DNA of 64,000 nucleotides from Paracoccus wurundjeri (GCF_030678915.1 NZ_JAUUTZ010000001.1:62001-126000), one strand, 5' to 3'. Shown: positions 38,281 through 46,907, counted from the first letter of the stretch. The notes: generated from the letters alone by a model not told the origin. Program-made: numbers and translations.

Positions 38281-39093
38281 ATGTTCGAACCTTATCTGGG
38301 TCATTGGGACCTTGTTCGCGACGGAAAGCCAGTCGTTACCCCGTCCGCTGCTTTGCTTCCGGTGCTGTGGCGCGACAAGCCAGCCATGCTTAAACTGACC
38401 TCCAACGAGGACGTTCGGCGAGGTGCCGCGCTGTTGGAGTGGTGGCGCGGGGAAGGCGCGGCCAAGGTTTTTGCAAGAGATCAGGCGGCCCTGCTTATGG
38501 AGCGGGCCGAAGCTTCGCGATCCTTGGCGGATATGGCTCGCGGTGGATATGACGATGAGGCCTGCCGTATTCTATGCGCGACCGCTGCAGACCTACATAC
38601 CACACGTTCCGGGATTCTGCCGGATCTGGCACCTTTGGAATACTGGTTCCGCGACCTTGAACCTGCCGCCGTGAAATATGGCGGGATCCTTATGCGCTGT
38701 GCGGAAACTGCCCGATCGCTGCTTGCCGAGCCGCGCGAATGCGGGGTTCTTCATGGAGACCTGCACCATGATAATGTGCTTGATTTCGGGGCGCGTGGCT
38801 GGCTTGTCATTGATCCCCACGCTCTGTTTGGCGAGCGTGGTTTCGATTTCGCCAATATCTTCACCAATCCTGACCTGAGTGATCCAAGCCGCCCCGTCGC
38901 GCGTGAACCGGGCTGCTTCGCCCGCCGCCTGAACGTGGTCGCCGAAGCGGCAAAGCTGGATCGGCTGCGCCTGTTGCAATGGATCCTTGCATGGACTGGA
39001 TTGTCGGCCGCCTGGTACCTGAATGACGATGATCCTATGGCAAAGATCGATCTGGATGTTGCGGAATTGGCGGCAGCAGAGCTTGATCGATGA
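38281..39093 (+). CDS. Aminoglycoside/hydroxyurea phosphotransferase, APH(6)/hur-like
   Basis: A 270-residue kinase-like protein of the PF04655 family (StrB-like APH(6) and hydroxyurea kinase). The catalytic VLHGDLHHDNVLDFG loop and the DPHALFGERGFDFANIFTNP segment are intact. Chromosomal members are often housekeeping rather than acquired resistance genes; sequence alone does not say. Start ATG at 38281. A large hairpin follows. Confidence 0.86.
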   Translation: MFEPYLGHWDLVRDGKPVVTPSAALLPVLWRDKPAMLKLTSNEDVRRGAALLEWWRGEGAAKVFARDQAALLMERAEASRSLADMARGGYDDEACRILCATAADLHTTRSGILPDLAPLEYWFRDLEPAAVKYGGILMRCAETARSLLAEPRECGVLHGDLHHDNVLDFGARGWLVIDPHALFGERGFDFANIFTNPDLSDPSRPVAREPGCFARRLNVVAEAAKLDRLRLLQWILAWTGLSAAWYLNDDDPMAKIDLDVAELAAAELDR

Positions 39094-39212
39094 TTTGCAA
39101 AGGGGGGTGCGGATGCCGACGAAGACAGCGGGCGGTAACGGGTTTTTCGCGTCGATCACGGCAAGAGATGTCAGCTTCCAGAGATTATTGACTCACGGGC
39201 CGAGGATTTTCT

Positions 39213-39240
39213 GTGCCTGACGGCCAGGACCGTCAGGCAC
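39213..39240. repeat. Perfect 11-base-pair inverted repeat (hairpin)
   Basis: GTGCCTGACGG and its reverse complement CCGTCAGGCAC flank a six-base loop. It lies between the APH-like gene and the convergent lipoprotein gene, possibly a shared terminator, though there is no clear T-run. Confidence 0.7.
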
Positions 39241-39303
39241 TTCCACCCCAATCGTCAAGCAACGCTGACTCACTGTGCCTGTGATGCGGGACAGAGTTGA
39301 CAT

Positions 39304-39729
39304 TCAGCCTGTGAACGCGATGAAGAGATTGCGCTGCGGATCGAACAGCGCAACATTTCCGCCGTGATCAAATGAGTTCATCGGGCTCGCCGCCTCAAGG
39401 TATTCCCAAAGGCTATGAGAGCCGGTCACCTTGCGGATTTTATTGTTCCAGCATTCGTCCGCATTGCCAAGCACGCGTATCTCAATCGCCATCTCATGGA
39501 CACGCTCAGTCAGAGGATTGATGCTCCAAGGCTCGAAGTTTTGTGCTAATTCAGGAGGTCCAGCGGCAGGGGTAGCGCGATAGATCGCCACCACGCACGT
39601 AAAGACCTGTGATTCACTCGCGACAACGGTGAGGCTTTCTACGCTTCCATCAGCTACAAAATGATCAGCGATGTTCTCATCCAAGCAGGCAGATAGCAGG
39701 AAGATCGCAATTAGTGGCCAAAACTTCAT
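39304..39729 (-). CDS. Putative lipoprotein of unknown function
   Basis: A 141-residue predicted lipoprotein: signal MKFWPLIAIFLLSAC with a lipobox LLSAC at about residues 11-15. The rest (VADGSVESLTVVASE and onward, with two further cysteines) matches no family I recognise. A GGGAG ribosome site sits upstream of the ATG at 39729. It converges on the APH-like gene. Confidence 0.65.
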   Translation of the reverse strand: MKFWPLIAIFLLSACLDENIADHFVADGSVESLTVVASESQVFTCVVAIYRATPAAGPPELAQNFEPWSINPLTERVHEMAIEIRVLGNADECWNNKIRKVTGSHSLWEYLEAASPMNSFDHGGNVALFDPQRNLFIAFTG

Positions 39730-39887
39730 GCCAACTCCCAAGCTCAGTCAACTGGCATCCTATCTGTAAAGACTAACGGCGGCAAAGGACTCTTCGCACC
39801 GATGACCTGACCCCGGTTCAGGTGCCCTTTGGGTCAGAAATCTGACGGAAAGCCAGAAATATCTGACAGACGATAAAAGAGGCTAAA

Positions 39888-39964
39888 TGGCGGACCCGGG
39901 ACGATTCGAACGCCCGACCCCCAGATTCGTAGTCTGGTGCTCTATCCAGCTGAGCTACGGGTCC
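39888..39964 (-). tRNA. tRNA-Arg (anticodon ACG)
   Basis: 77 nucleotides, cloverleaf readable: seven-base acceptor stem GGACCCG/CGGGTCC, discriminator G, encoded CCA; anticodon arm CCAGA-CTACGAA-TCTGG gives anticodon ACG; the T-loop TTCGAATC is present. Reads CGN arginine codons with inosine-34. Confidence 0.95.
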
Positions 39965-40037
39965 GCTGTAGGGGGGTGATCTAACGATGTGGCCTTGGAT
40001 GCGCAAGGGGGAATGGTAAGAAAAATTCGGTAAATGA

Positions 40038-41471
40038 TCAGCGCGCAGTGTCCGGGCGCGACTCAGGGCGCGATAGGAGCGGAGCATTCACCTCGCGGGG
40101 GATGCGTATCATGAATTCGCTGCCTTCCGCGTCGCTGCGCAGGAGTTCCAGCCGCCCACCGTGACTGCGCACCAGATCCGCCGCGATCGCCATGCCGAGG
40201 CCGGTTCCGCCCTTGCGTACGCTGCTGGTGAATGGCTGGAACAGATATTCCCGCGCCTTGTCGGGCAGACCGGGGCCATCGTCGCCAATGCGAATCCACC
40301 ATTCGCTGTCACTTTCACCCGCGCCGATCTCGATCAGGCCGGGTTGCCCGGTTCCCTCAAGCGCCTGCCGGGCATTTCTCGTCAGATTGCTGAGCACCCG
40401 GTACAGTTGATCGCGATCTGCCCGAATCATCAGGCTTGCCGGGATATCCGTCAGATACTCGACCAGCCCCGGCTCCGGAGCGGCCAGGGTTTCCGCTTCG
40501 ATGACCTCGGCGGCGAGCTGGGCCAGATTGAACCGCGACAGGGATGGCGCAGGCTCTTCCGCCTTGCCGAAGGCGAGGGTGGTTTCGCACAGGGTCACGG
40601 CGCGGGAAATCGAGTTGAGCAGCTTCGGCGCCGCCCGCCTGACCTTGGGATCGGCACTGTCTTCCAGCCGGTCGGCAAAAATCTGTGCGGTGGTCAGAAT
40701 ATTGCGCAGGTCATGGCTGATTTTGGCAACCGCCTGTCCAAGCTGCGCCAGACGCTCCTTTTGCTTCAGCGAAGAAGTGACGGTCTTCTGCATCGCCTCA
40801 AGCGCGATTTCGGCATTGCGCAATTCGACAAGCCGCGCGTCCGGGGTAATGATATGGCGCGGATCGTCCGGCGCTTCGGCATAGGCCGAAAGGTTGCTGA
40901 TGACGCGGCGGATGGGAACCAGAATCAGGCGCTGCGCGGCAAGGTTCAGCAGGATGGCCGTCAGAATGGAGAAGGCGGCGGATGTCACCAGAATGCGCAG
41001 GCCGAAATCTATCATTCCGCTTCGCAGCGGAGCGGTCTGCATGGTGATCTCGATCAACTGCCCGGCCTGATTGACCGGTGCGCCGATCACGCGAATCACC
41101 TGATCCCTGCTTTCGGCCAGCGTTCCCATTGCGTCTGTGATAGATTGCCAGGGACGGGTCTCACGCAGATCATAGGTTTCGATAACAGGCCCCGGTATCG
41201 GTGACGAAAGCACAAGCTGCCGGATGTCGTCACGCCGCAGGACCACGTTGAATACTCCGGCATTCTGCAAAAGCTCGGATTCCAGGTCACTGGCCAGAGC
41301 GTCATCAGTCGCCAGCAGCGCGAGGCTGGCGATCTGGGCGCGTTCCAGTCGCGATTCAAGATAGTCCAGGCGATAATTCGACAATGCTGGCAAAAGAATG
41401 AATATTTCTGCCAGTATGACGAAGATGATCGTCAATGCAGCGAATCGGCCAGAGATGGTATTCAGTTTCAT
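40038..41471 (-). CDS. Sensor histidine kinase
   Basis: A 477-residue membrane sensor kinase. An N-terminal membrane segment, a periplasmic sensing region (about residues 35-150), a second membrane segment and HAMP-like linker are followed by the phosphorylated histidine His253 in KISHDLRNIL and a HATPase domain (NLTRNARQAL, DDGPGLPD, GTGLGMAI). No response regulator gene lies next to it here. SD-like GAGAG precedes the ATG at 41471. Signal unknown. Confidence 0.9.
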   Translation of the reverse strand: MKLNTISGRFAALTIIFVILAEIFILLPALSNYRLDYLESRLERAQIASLALLATDDALASDLESELLQNAGVFNVVLRRDDIRQLVLSSPIPGPVIETYDLRETRPWQSITDAMGTLAESRDQVIRVIGAPVNQAGQLIEITMQTAPLRSGMIDFGLRILVTSAAFSILTAILLNLAAQRLILVPIRRVISNLSAYAEAPDDPRHIITPDARLVELRNAEIALEAMQKTVTSSLKQKERLAQLGQAVAKISHDLRNILTTAQIFADRLEDSADPKVRRAAPKLLNSISRAVTLCETTLAFGKAEEPAPSLSRFNLAQLAAEVIEAETLAAPEPGLVEYLTDIPASLMIRADRDQLYRVLSNLTRNARQALEGTGQPGLIEIGAGESDSEWWIRIGDDGPGLPDKAREYLFQPFTSSVRKGGTGLGMAIAADLVRSHGGRLELLRSDAEGSEFMIRIPREVNAPLLSRPESRPDTAR

Positions 41472-41727
41472 CTTCTCTCGGTTCTGTGCGCTTCGGCTGC
41501 TATGTAATCACGCGAACGCGATTTTTACATATCGAACGAAACAGGCAGGCTCAGAGTTCCCGGATCTTGTTGCGTCAAGCTGCCGCAGGCATTTCAACGG
41601 TTGACGCAGTAACCGGCTTGCACTATCCAGCGGGCTTCAGACAACCGGCGGTTATCGTGCGGGGCGGTGCTTTCAGGCTGCCTTGTCGTCTGCCGCCAAC
41701 CGCAAGCTACGACCCGGAGACAGGAAT

Positions 41728-41862
41728 ATGAAGCGCACTTTTCAACCGTCGAACCTTGTTCGTGCGCGCCGTCACGGCTTTCGCGCCCGTATGGCCACCA
41801 AAGGTGGCCGCCGCGTGCTGAATGCCCGCCGTGCCAAAGGCCGCAAGCGTCTTTCGGCCTGA
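41728..41862 (+). CDS. rpmH: 50S ribosomal protein L34
   Basis: 44 residues: [20 protein letters not shown] then [20 protein letters not shown], the L34 sequence. It heads the rpmH-rnpA-yidD cluster. An AGGA site precedes the ATG. Confidence 0.97.
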   Translation: MKRTFQPSNLVRARRHGFRARMATKGGRRVLNARRAKGRKRLSA

Positions 41863-41905
41863 TTCATTCCGGAGGGCTTTTGCCCTGCCGGTAAAAGGCC
41901 CGAAC

Positions 41906-42328
41906 ATGCCGCCCTTGCCCCATCCTTGTACCAATACTCGGTCCCCGGATGATGGCATGGCGGCTTTTCGCATGGATAACAATCCGCATCAGTGCAAGAT
42001 GCCTGTGATCATCCGGAAACGTGCTGATTTTCTGGCCGCAGCGCGTGCACGCCGTCAGCCGATGCCGGGTTTTCTTCTACAGGCGCGGGATCGCGGTGAT
42101 GACGGGCCGGCGCGGGTCGGTTTTACCTGCTCGAAGAAGATCGGCAATGCCGTTACGCGAAACCGGGCCAAGCGCCGGCTGCGCGAGGTTGCGCGGCACA
42201 TCCTGGCCAGCACTGCCCGGCGAGGTTGGGATTATGTCCTGATTGGTCGCCCCGAAACCACGGTCAGCCGCGAATTTGCCTCGCTTTGCGACGATTTGAC
42301 CCGGGCATTGCGCAAGGTGCATAAATGA
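41906..42328 (+). CDS. rnpA: Ribonuclease P protein component
   Basis: A 140-residue basic protein: [20 protein letters not shown] and the RNase P signature with [16 protein letters not shown] around the conserved basic helix. The start is uncertain: ATG at 41906 has AAAAGG upstream; ATGs at 41957, 41972 and 41999 also fit, the last starting near the family's usual N-terminus. It overlaps yidD by 4 bases. Confidence 0.93.
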   Translation: MPPLPHPCTNTRSPDDGMAAFRMDNNPHQCKMPVIIRKRADFLAAARARRQPMPGFLLQARDRGDDGPARVGFTCSKKIGNAVTRNRAKRRLREVARHILASTARRGWDYVLIGRPETTVSREFASLCDDLTRALRKVHK

Positions 42329-42585
42329 GCCCGCTTGCTCATCTTTTTGCTCTGCCGGTCCGGGCTTATCGACTGATCGGGTCACCTTGGGTGGGGCATG
42401 GCTGCCGCTTCCAGCCCACTTGCTCTGCCTATGCGCTTGAGGCGCTTCAGCGTCACGGCGCGTTTCGAGGCGGCTGGCTGACCCTGCGGCGCATTGCGCG
42501 GTGTCATCCCTGGGGAGGGCAGGGCTTCGATCCCGTTCCGCAATGCGGTTCGGATTGCAATGACCAAGAAGAGCATCGCGATTAA
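42325..42585 (+). CDS. yidD: Membrane protein insertion efficiency factor YidD
   Basis: An 86-residue YidD protein: [20 protein letters not shown] followed by [20 protein letters not shown] and [17 protein letters not shown]. The cysteine pattern is conserved. It overlaps rnpA (ATGA). yidC does not follow; a convergent LacI-type gene lies next instead. Confidence 0.94.
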   Translation: MSPLAHLFALPVRAYRLIGSPWVGHGCRFQPTCSAYALEALQRHGAFRGGWLTLRRIARCHPWGGQGFDPVPQCGSDCNDQEEHRD

Positions 42586-42651
42586 CTGCATGCGATATTC
42601 TACCGGGCCGGAATGGCCGATACCGTGGGATCAGGATCATGGGAACAGCCC

Positions 42652-43665
42652 TTAACGGATGGTGTCCCCGGGCATGAATGTTGGGGCCAGCTGAATGACG
42701 CGCCCTTCCGGCGGCGCTTCCTTCCCTGCAACAAGTCGCGCGGCACGCCGTCCGATTTCCACCCGTCGTGCGTCGGTCGTCGCCAGGCGCATCGGCAGGC
42801 CGTCCAGCAAATCCACCCCATTGAAGCCTGCAAGCCCCAATTGGTTGGGAATGTTATAGCCTTTGTCCAGACAGTGCAGTAAACCCCCTGCGCCTATCAT
42901 GTCGTTGGAGTAATAAAGAAAATCCAGATCAGGCGCGCGGGTCAGGATTCGTTCGGTCAGTTCCCGGCCTTTCAGAAGCGATGAGCCGCCCTGATAATAT
43001 TCCCGCCCCGCAAGCTGCACGCCGGCGGCGGCCAGTCCCTGCTCGAATCCTTCCATGCGTTTACGGGCGCGGTGATCTTCGGGCATATGGGTGCCGACAA
43101 AACCGATCCGGCGATAGCCTGCCGCAAGCAACCGTTCGGCCATCTCGCGTCCGGCCCGGATATGCGAAATTCCGACGATCGTATCGACTGCTTCGCCGTC
43201 CGTATCCATGATTTCGATAACCGGGATGCCGGAATTGGCAAGCATCGCTCGCGAGGCCTTGCTATGTTCCAGCCCTGCAAGAATGACGCCCGAGGGCCGC
43301 CATGACAGCATGTCGTAAAGGACCATCTCTTCCCGTGCCGGAGAGTAATTCGTTACCCCGACCACGGGCTGCAACCCGGTATCGTCCAACTCGGCCGAGA
43401 CCCCGCCCAGAACATCGGGAAATACGAGATTCGACAATGAAGGAATGACCACCGCAATCAGATTGACCCTTTGGCTTGCCAGCCCTCCGGCAATCTTGTT
43501 CGGCACATAGCCCAATGTTTTCGCGGCGGTCAGGACCTTTTCCCGCGTTGCCGCCGAAACATCCCCCCGATTTCGCAGAACACGGCTGACCGTCATCTCG
43601 GACACCCCGGACGCTTCGGAAACATCACGCAAGGTCAACGAGCGGCGAGAGCGGGGATTGTTCAT
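42652..43665 (-). CDS. LacI-family transcriptional regulator
   Basis: 337 residues: an N-terminal LacI HTH (LRDVSEASGVSEMTVSRVLR) with hinge, then a periplasmic-binding-protein-like effector domain; it resembles the GntR/gluconate regulator branch. No sugar genes lie nearby, so the target is unknown. The ATG at 43665 starts just before the HTH; an in-frame ATG at 43692 adds only nine residues. It diverges from the tRNA-Arg(CCT) gene. Confidence 0.88.
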   Translation of the reverse strand: MNNPRSRRSLTLRDVSEASGVSEMTVSRVLRNRGDVSAATREKVLTAAKTLGYVPNKIAGGLASQRVNLIAVVIPSLSNLVFPDVLGGVSAELDDTGLQPVVGVTNYSPAREEMVLYDMLSWRPSGVILAGLEHSKASRAMLANSGIPVIEIMDTDGEAVDTIVGISHIRAGREMAERLLAAGYRRIGFVGTHMPEDHRARKRMEGFEQGLAAAGVQLAGREYYQGGSSLLKGRELTERILTRAPDLDFLYYSNDMIGAGGLLHCLDKGYNIPNQLGLAGFNGVDLLDGLPMRLATTDARRVEIGRRAARLVAGKEAPPEGRVIQLAPTFMPGDTIR

Positions 43666-43766
43666 TTCTGTCCAATGAAAATTTGCTATCATTTATATGT
43701 TAGCGGACATCAACTGACAGGACAACCTTGCCATTGGGATACTGGCCGGCCTAAACACCAGCATAA

Positions 43767-43843
43767 GGCCCCGTGGCTCAACTGGATAGAGCAGCCCCCT
43801 CCTAAGGGGCAGGTTACAGGTTCGAATCCTGTCGGGGTCACCA
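43767..43843 (+). tRNA. tRNA-Arg (anticodon CCT)
   Basis: 77 nucleotides with acceptor GGCCCCG/CGGGGTC, discriminator A and encoded CCA; anticodon stem GCCCC/GGGGC around the loop CTCCTAA gives anticodon CCT (AGG codons). The 3' part of the gene is the integration site of the island that follows; the gene remains whole on the left side. Confidence 0.96.
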
Positions 43844-43844
43844 T
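43797..43844 (+). repeat. attL, left att repeat in tRNA-Arg(CCT)
   Basis: 48 bases, identical to the block at 52882-52929. It spans the anticodon arm to the CCA end of the tRNA, a common tyrosine-recombinase target. Confidence 0.93.
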
Positions 43845-44042
43845 CTAAGTAACTCTGAATTATAAGAAATTTATCTGCCACACCAAATCTGACATCAGCT
43901 CTGATGTGGCAGAACGAGGCAAGAACATGTATCATGTTGTGGCACAGAATTGGCACAGTGATTCTGGTTCCGTTCTTGTCCGAATCGTGCCGGTAGTTTG
44001 AATCCGGTTGCCGCGGGCGAGGAGGCGCGCCATTACCGCCCC

Positions 44043-44234
44043 ATGAAAGCGACACATGACGACAAGACATTTATCCTGACCGGACGGTACTGGTCCGGAA
44101 TATTTCCGGTCGAAGAACTGCCGAAGCAACTGGCCTTTTACCGCGGTCAGCGAGCGAAGTTCCCCAAGGCTAAGGGCACCTATGACGCAACGATCGAGGC
44201 GCTGGAGAAGCCGGCGAATGAGATCGGCCTATGA
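44043..44234 (+). CDS. Small unknown island protein
   Basis: 63 residues: MKATHDDKTFILTGRYWSGI followed by FPVEELPKQLAFYRGQR, ending at 44234. No family recognised. The start is uncertain: no clear Shine-Dalgarno before this ATG, though GAGGAGG lies farther upstream. A GC hairpin directly follows the stop. Confidence 0.5.
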   Translation: MKATHDDKTFILTGRYWSGIFPVEELPKQLAFYRGQRAKFPKAKGTYDATIEALEKPANEIGL

Positions 44235-44241
44235 AAAGCCC

Positions 44242-44259
44242 GCGCCGGAAGACCGGCGC
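44242..44259. repeat. GC hairpin (member of island hairpin series)
   Basis: GCGCCGG-AAGA-CCGGCGC, preceded by an AAAA tract. One of several similar hairpins in this island. Confidence 0.65.
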
Positions 44260-44515
44260 AGACAATCTCGGCCTCTGCTCAAAAGGCCATCCTGTGACAG
44301 GGAGACACAGGGGGCGGAGGGTTCAGGACTGCTCTGCGCCCACTATAACAACATCGGACCGCCGGAAATGTTCCTGATGGGTAACTGCGCATAAAAGGTC
44401 CGCGCTTGGGAGGCGATCCATCTACTCCGGAATAATCTTTTGAGCGATACCCGCGTGTTGCGCGATCACTGATCAGAGCCTGATGTAAACCGCCCTCAAT
44501 GTCCCCATGTGTAAG

Positions 44516-44552
44516 GTATCCGCACAGTAATCCTGCGCGGTGTTATGGAGGG
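44516..44552 (+). repeat. Conserved 37-base leader (copy 1)
   Basis: Identical, on the opposite strand, to 47163-47199. It runs from GTATCCGCACAG to TTATGGAGGG and so includes the ribosome site of the small gene starting at 44559. Confidence 0.9.
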
Positions 44553-44558
44553 CCTCTC

Positions 44559-44690
44559 ATGAGCACCCCGGAAAAAAACCACCCCGATCAGAAAACCGAG
44601 CCGCAACAAAATCAGGCGGAGCCGGTAAAAGACCCCAAACAGCAAGGCGATAACGATAAGAAGCCTTCCGGGAGTCGGCTTCCCGGTTGA
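44559..44690 (+). CDS. Small P/K/Q-rich protein, inverted-module copy 1
   Basis: 43 residues (MSTPEKNHPDQKTEPQQNQA and on), rich in Pro, Lys, Gln and Asp, with no membrane segment or known domain. The leader carries a GGAGGG ribosome site at a good distance. A matching 44-residue copy with the same leader lies inverted at 47021-47155, which supports this as a real unit. Confidence 0.55.
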   Translation: MSTPEKNHPDQKTEPQQNQAEPVKDPKQQGDNDKKPSGSRLPG

Positions 44691-44712
44691 TCGAAAAGAT
44701 CATGCGGTGCGG

Positions 44713-44781
44713 CGCTGGGAGGATGAGGGAGGCCTTATACCTTCTAGCTTGATCGCAGTCGCGGCGTTAATGCCAAGTTAA
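44713..44781 (+). other. Conserved 22-codon coding segment (module copy 1)
   Basis: Read in the frame ending at the TAA at 44779-44781, it gives RWEDEGGLIPSSLIAVAALM and more. The inverted module has RWENEGGLLPSSLIAALAIA in the same position with mostly third-position changes, so this frame appears translated. No clear start codon is visible, so the product's N-terminus is unknown. Confidence 0.55.
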
Positions 44782-44784
44782 ATT

Positions 44785-44804
44785 CGGCGGGGTAAAACCC
44801 GCCG
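44785..44804 (+). terminator. Hairpin ending module copy 1
   Basis: CGGCGGG-GTAAAA-CCCGCCG followed by TTT; identical (reverse complement) to 46908-46927. It closes the module. Confidence 0.7.
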
Positions 44805-44819
44805 TTTATGCATGGAAAA

Positions 44820-44843
44820 GCCCGCGCTAATGGGAGCGCGGGC
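44820..44843. repeat. GC hairpin
   Basis: Nine-base stem GCCCGCGCT/AGCGCGGGC with an AATGGG loop, preceded by AAAA. One of the island's hairpin series. Confidence 0.65.
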
Positions 44844-45018
44844 CATTAGGTGATGAGAAAAGCATGTTTGGAAACAGCACTTATATGAGGAATACTAATG
44901 ACAGGGGTATGACAGCGCGTGGTAAATCTGCCTGTATAGGACCGTCCTTCATCGGTTTTCGTGCCTGATCTGGCTGCTACAATCGCGCAGTAATCTGTCG
45001 CGTTTACGGAGAGAGTAC

Positions 45019-45363
45019 ATGAGGAAACTGGTTTTTGCTTTGGCACTTGCTATGGCGAGTGGCACGGCCCAGGCTGACAAGCGTTCGCTCGTTACCGATT
45101 GGGGAGGCGAAATCTCTAAGGCCATACTCGAGGCAATCAGCCAGCCTCCTGTTGATATATACTGGCACGACGGCTCAGAATACTACCTGTACATCACAGT
45201 TAAACGTGACGGGACGGTCGTTGATATTAGGAGTTCGGCGCCTAGAGACGATCAGATTGTGATAGAGTTCAAGCGCAGGATAATGAAGGCATCTCCCCTT
45301 CCTCCTGCGCCGAAGCTACTGTCTTATGACACCTATTCGTTTGCAGTCCCTGTAGGTATGTAG
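45019..45363 (+). CDS. Exported TonB C-terminal-like protein
   Basis: 114 residues: a signal peptide (MRKLVFALALAMASGTAQAD) followed by a domain resembling TonB/TolA C-terminal domains, VDIYWHDGSEYYLYITVKRD then GTVVDIRSSAPRDDQIVIEF, ending with YSFAVPVGM. Such domains contact outer-membrane proteins; its role in this island is unclear. A GGAGAGAG site precedes the ATG. Confidence 0.68.
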   Translation: MRKLVFALALAMASGTAQADKRSLVTDWGGEISKAILEAISQPPVDIYWHDGSEYYLYITVKRDGTVVDIRSSAPRDDQIVIEFKRRIMKASPLPPAPKLLSYDTYSFAVPVGM

Positions 45364-45382
45364 GGCTGTGCGCATGAAAAAG

Positions 45383-45406
45383 CCCGCGCCAGAGAGCCAG
45401 CGCGGG
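45383..45406. repeat. GC hairpin
   Basis: CCCGCGC/GCGCGGG with a ten-base loop, preceded by AAAAAG. Same series as 44242, 44820 and 45515. Confidence 0.6.
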
Positions 45407-45514
45407 TTAAGCTTGGACACACGGGCTGCCAAAGCCCACGCACCGGTGACGTACCTTGGACGTCCAGTTGCACGCTATCCGTAAGATTACCTACGCAGAA
45501 TTACGCATAAAAAT

Positions 45515-45542
45515 CCCGCGCTAGATGGGGGTCCAGCGCGGG
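45515..45542. repeat. GC hairpin
   Basis: CCCGCGCT/AGCGCGGG, preceded by AAAAAT. Same series. Confidence 0.6.
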
Positions 45543-45816
45543 TTAGTCTGAACCAACGGGGTTATGAAGCCCGTTGCGGACAGCATATATCCAACGCTGT
45601 ACCGATGGGCAACGAGTGGAAATGTCCATGAAAAGCCCCGCTCGATGGCGGGAAGGATATCGAAGGCATGTCCCGCTGCCTCGTGCGGCTCACCGCTCCA
45701 ATCCTCCCGCATTCCGGACAATGGCATCTCGCGAACAACTGATCCCGGTGGACGAACCCCGACAGCGTGATGATCGAATGATGATCGCAGGAGCAATATA
45801 TGTGGGCGGTGTTCAG

Positions 45817-46044
45817 TCACTCGTCCAGCGTTCTGCCCGCCAGCCTCTCAAGTATCCGCTCCGCTCCGTAGTCGCCTTGCCTGTGCTTCTCGTCAGCGGC
45901 CTTCAGCAGCCAGTTCATCATCTCATTTTTGCTGGCGATCGATCCGCGATGCTCGCATGCCATCACAAGCAAGCGGTAAAGCTGCTCAATGGCGCTTTCG
46001 TACTGATCGGGCGTTTCTTCGTGGTGTTCGGTGATCTCGGTCAT
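45817..46044 (-). CDS. Small acidic island protein
   Basis: 75 residues: MTEITEHHEETPDQYESAIE then QLYRLLVMACEHRGSIAS and a helical, charged C-terminus. No family recognised; it looks cytoplasmic. A GAGGAAG ribosome site precedes the ATG at 46044. Confidence 0.6.
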   Translation of the reverse strand: MTEITEHHEETPDQYESAIEQLYRLLVMACEHRGSIASKNEMMNWLLKAADEKHRQGDYGAERILERLAGRTLDE

Positions 46045-46113
46045 TATTCTTCCTCAATCAACTATGGCCCATCAACGATAGCCGAAGTCTGGCCCGTGCC
46101 CCATTGGGATGCC

Positions 46114-46212
46114 TCAGTCAAACCACCAGTCCAACAAGATGATGACAAGGACTGCGGCACCCAAAAGATAAAGGATGGCGTGGGCGCTTCGTCCTCGGAT
46201 GAATTTCCTCAT
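46114..46212 (-). CDS. Tiny membrane protein
   Basis: 32 residues: a basic N-terminus (MRKFIRGRSAHA) followed by one hydrophobic helix (ILYLLGAAVLVIILLDWWF). A CGGAG ribosome site lies upstream. It could be a holin-like, toxin-like or regulatory small membrane protein, but nothing identifies it. Confidence 0.4.
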   Translation of the reverse strand: MRKFIRGRSAHAILYLLGAAVLVIILLDWWFD

Positions 46213-46365
46213 AGGCACTCCGGCTATCAATCTTTCTCTATTTACTCCGGTTCATCATCCTTGATCCTGAACGTTGCCACCAAGTGATACTGTAACTGGA
46301 CGTCAAGAACATCTGAGTTAATATCGGGGATTGACAGTGTTTCGGGTGGTGGTGAGCAAGGCTGT

Positions 46366-46593
46366 ATGAAGTGGATTGAGGTGAAATGCGAGATTTGCAA
46401 CTGTCATGGGCGCTATCGCAAAGAACGGTTCCATGAGATTTCCGGGACGGATCATCCGCCGAGTGCGCTAACCAAGTTCGCGGCGGAGATGGGATGCGCG
46501 AAAGCGATCGAACAGGGGTGGCAGTTCGTTCGCTATGATAATCTGATCATGCACGATCGATGCGGAATCCAATATTACAGACGGGATGGGTGA
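46366..46593 (+). CDS. Cys-rich small protein
   Basis: 75 residues: MKWIEVKCEICNCHGRYRKE at the start suggests a zinc-binding knuckle (CxxCxC plus a later Cys). The rest (HDRCGIQYYRRDG near the end) gives no family. Ribosome site weak. Confidence 0.5.
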   Translation: MKWIEVKCEICNCHGRYRKERFHEISGTDHPPSALTKFAAEMGCAKAIEQGWQFVRYDNLIMHDRCGIQYYRRDG

Positions 46594-46631
46594 TTGCGGT
46601 TGATGCTAAAGCTGAATGAGCCCGGCGTAAA

Positions 46632-46859
46632 TTAGGGTTTCTTTCGACTTTTGGGGGTAGGTTGAACGGGAGTCGACAACGTTGCTTCCGCAGCCTCTTT
46701 TTCAATGCGAGCAGCTTTAAGCTTAACGTTCAGATCACGTTGGCGCCGCTGCTGTTCCTCTACAATTTTCTTGGCAACCGTCGTGGTTCGATCAAGCATT
46801 GTCTCTTTCGCTGTGTATGCTTGTCCATATGGCGAACTCGGGCTTTTCTTTCGCGACAT
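46632..46859 (-). CDS. Basic small protein with a helical region
   Basis: 75 residues: MSRKKSPSSPYGQAYTAKET and a helical centre VAKKIVEEQQRRQRDLNVKL, ending in a Lys/Pro-rich tail. No family recognised. GGAGAA ribosome site upstream. Confidence 0.58.
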   Translation of the reverse strand: MSRKKSPSSPYGQAYTAKETMLDRTTTVAKKIVEEQQRRQRDLNVKLKAARIEKEAAEATLSTPVQPTPKSRKKP

Positions 46860-46907
46860 ATTTTCTCCGTAAGTTATTCTGACCTGACGAGTGCTTGATA
46901 TAGAGAT

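Larger units (their letters stand above)
45364..45816. other. Island intergenic region with hairpins
   Basis: About 450 bases with no supported gene. It carries two clear hairpins (45383-45406 and 45515-45542) and a weaker one (45637-45652), plus an in-frame reading without a family or good ribosome site that I do not accept. Confidence 0.5.

Noticed and set aside
38281-39093. Acquired aminoglycoside resistance gene
   Set aside because: The protein is APH(6)-like, but there are no mobile-element marks around it; a resident chromosomal kinase is more likely.
39800-39835. Hairpin-like ACCTGA...TCAGGT near the tRNA-Arg(ACG)
   Set aside because: Only six base pairs with no T-run; too weak to call.
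45521-45820. A 99-residue minus-strand reading in the island
   Set aside because: It runs through a GC hairpin, has no recognisable domain and no clear ribosome site; more likely noncoding.
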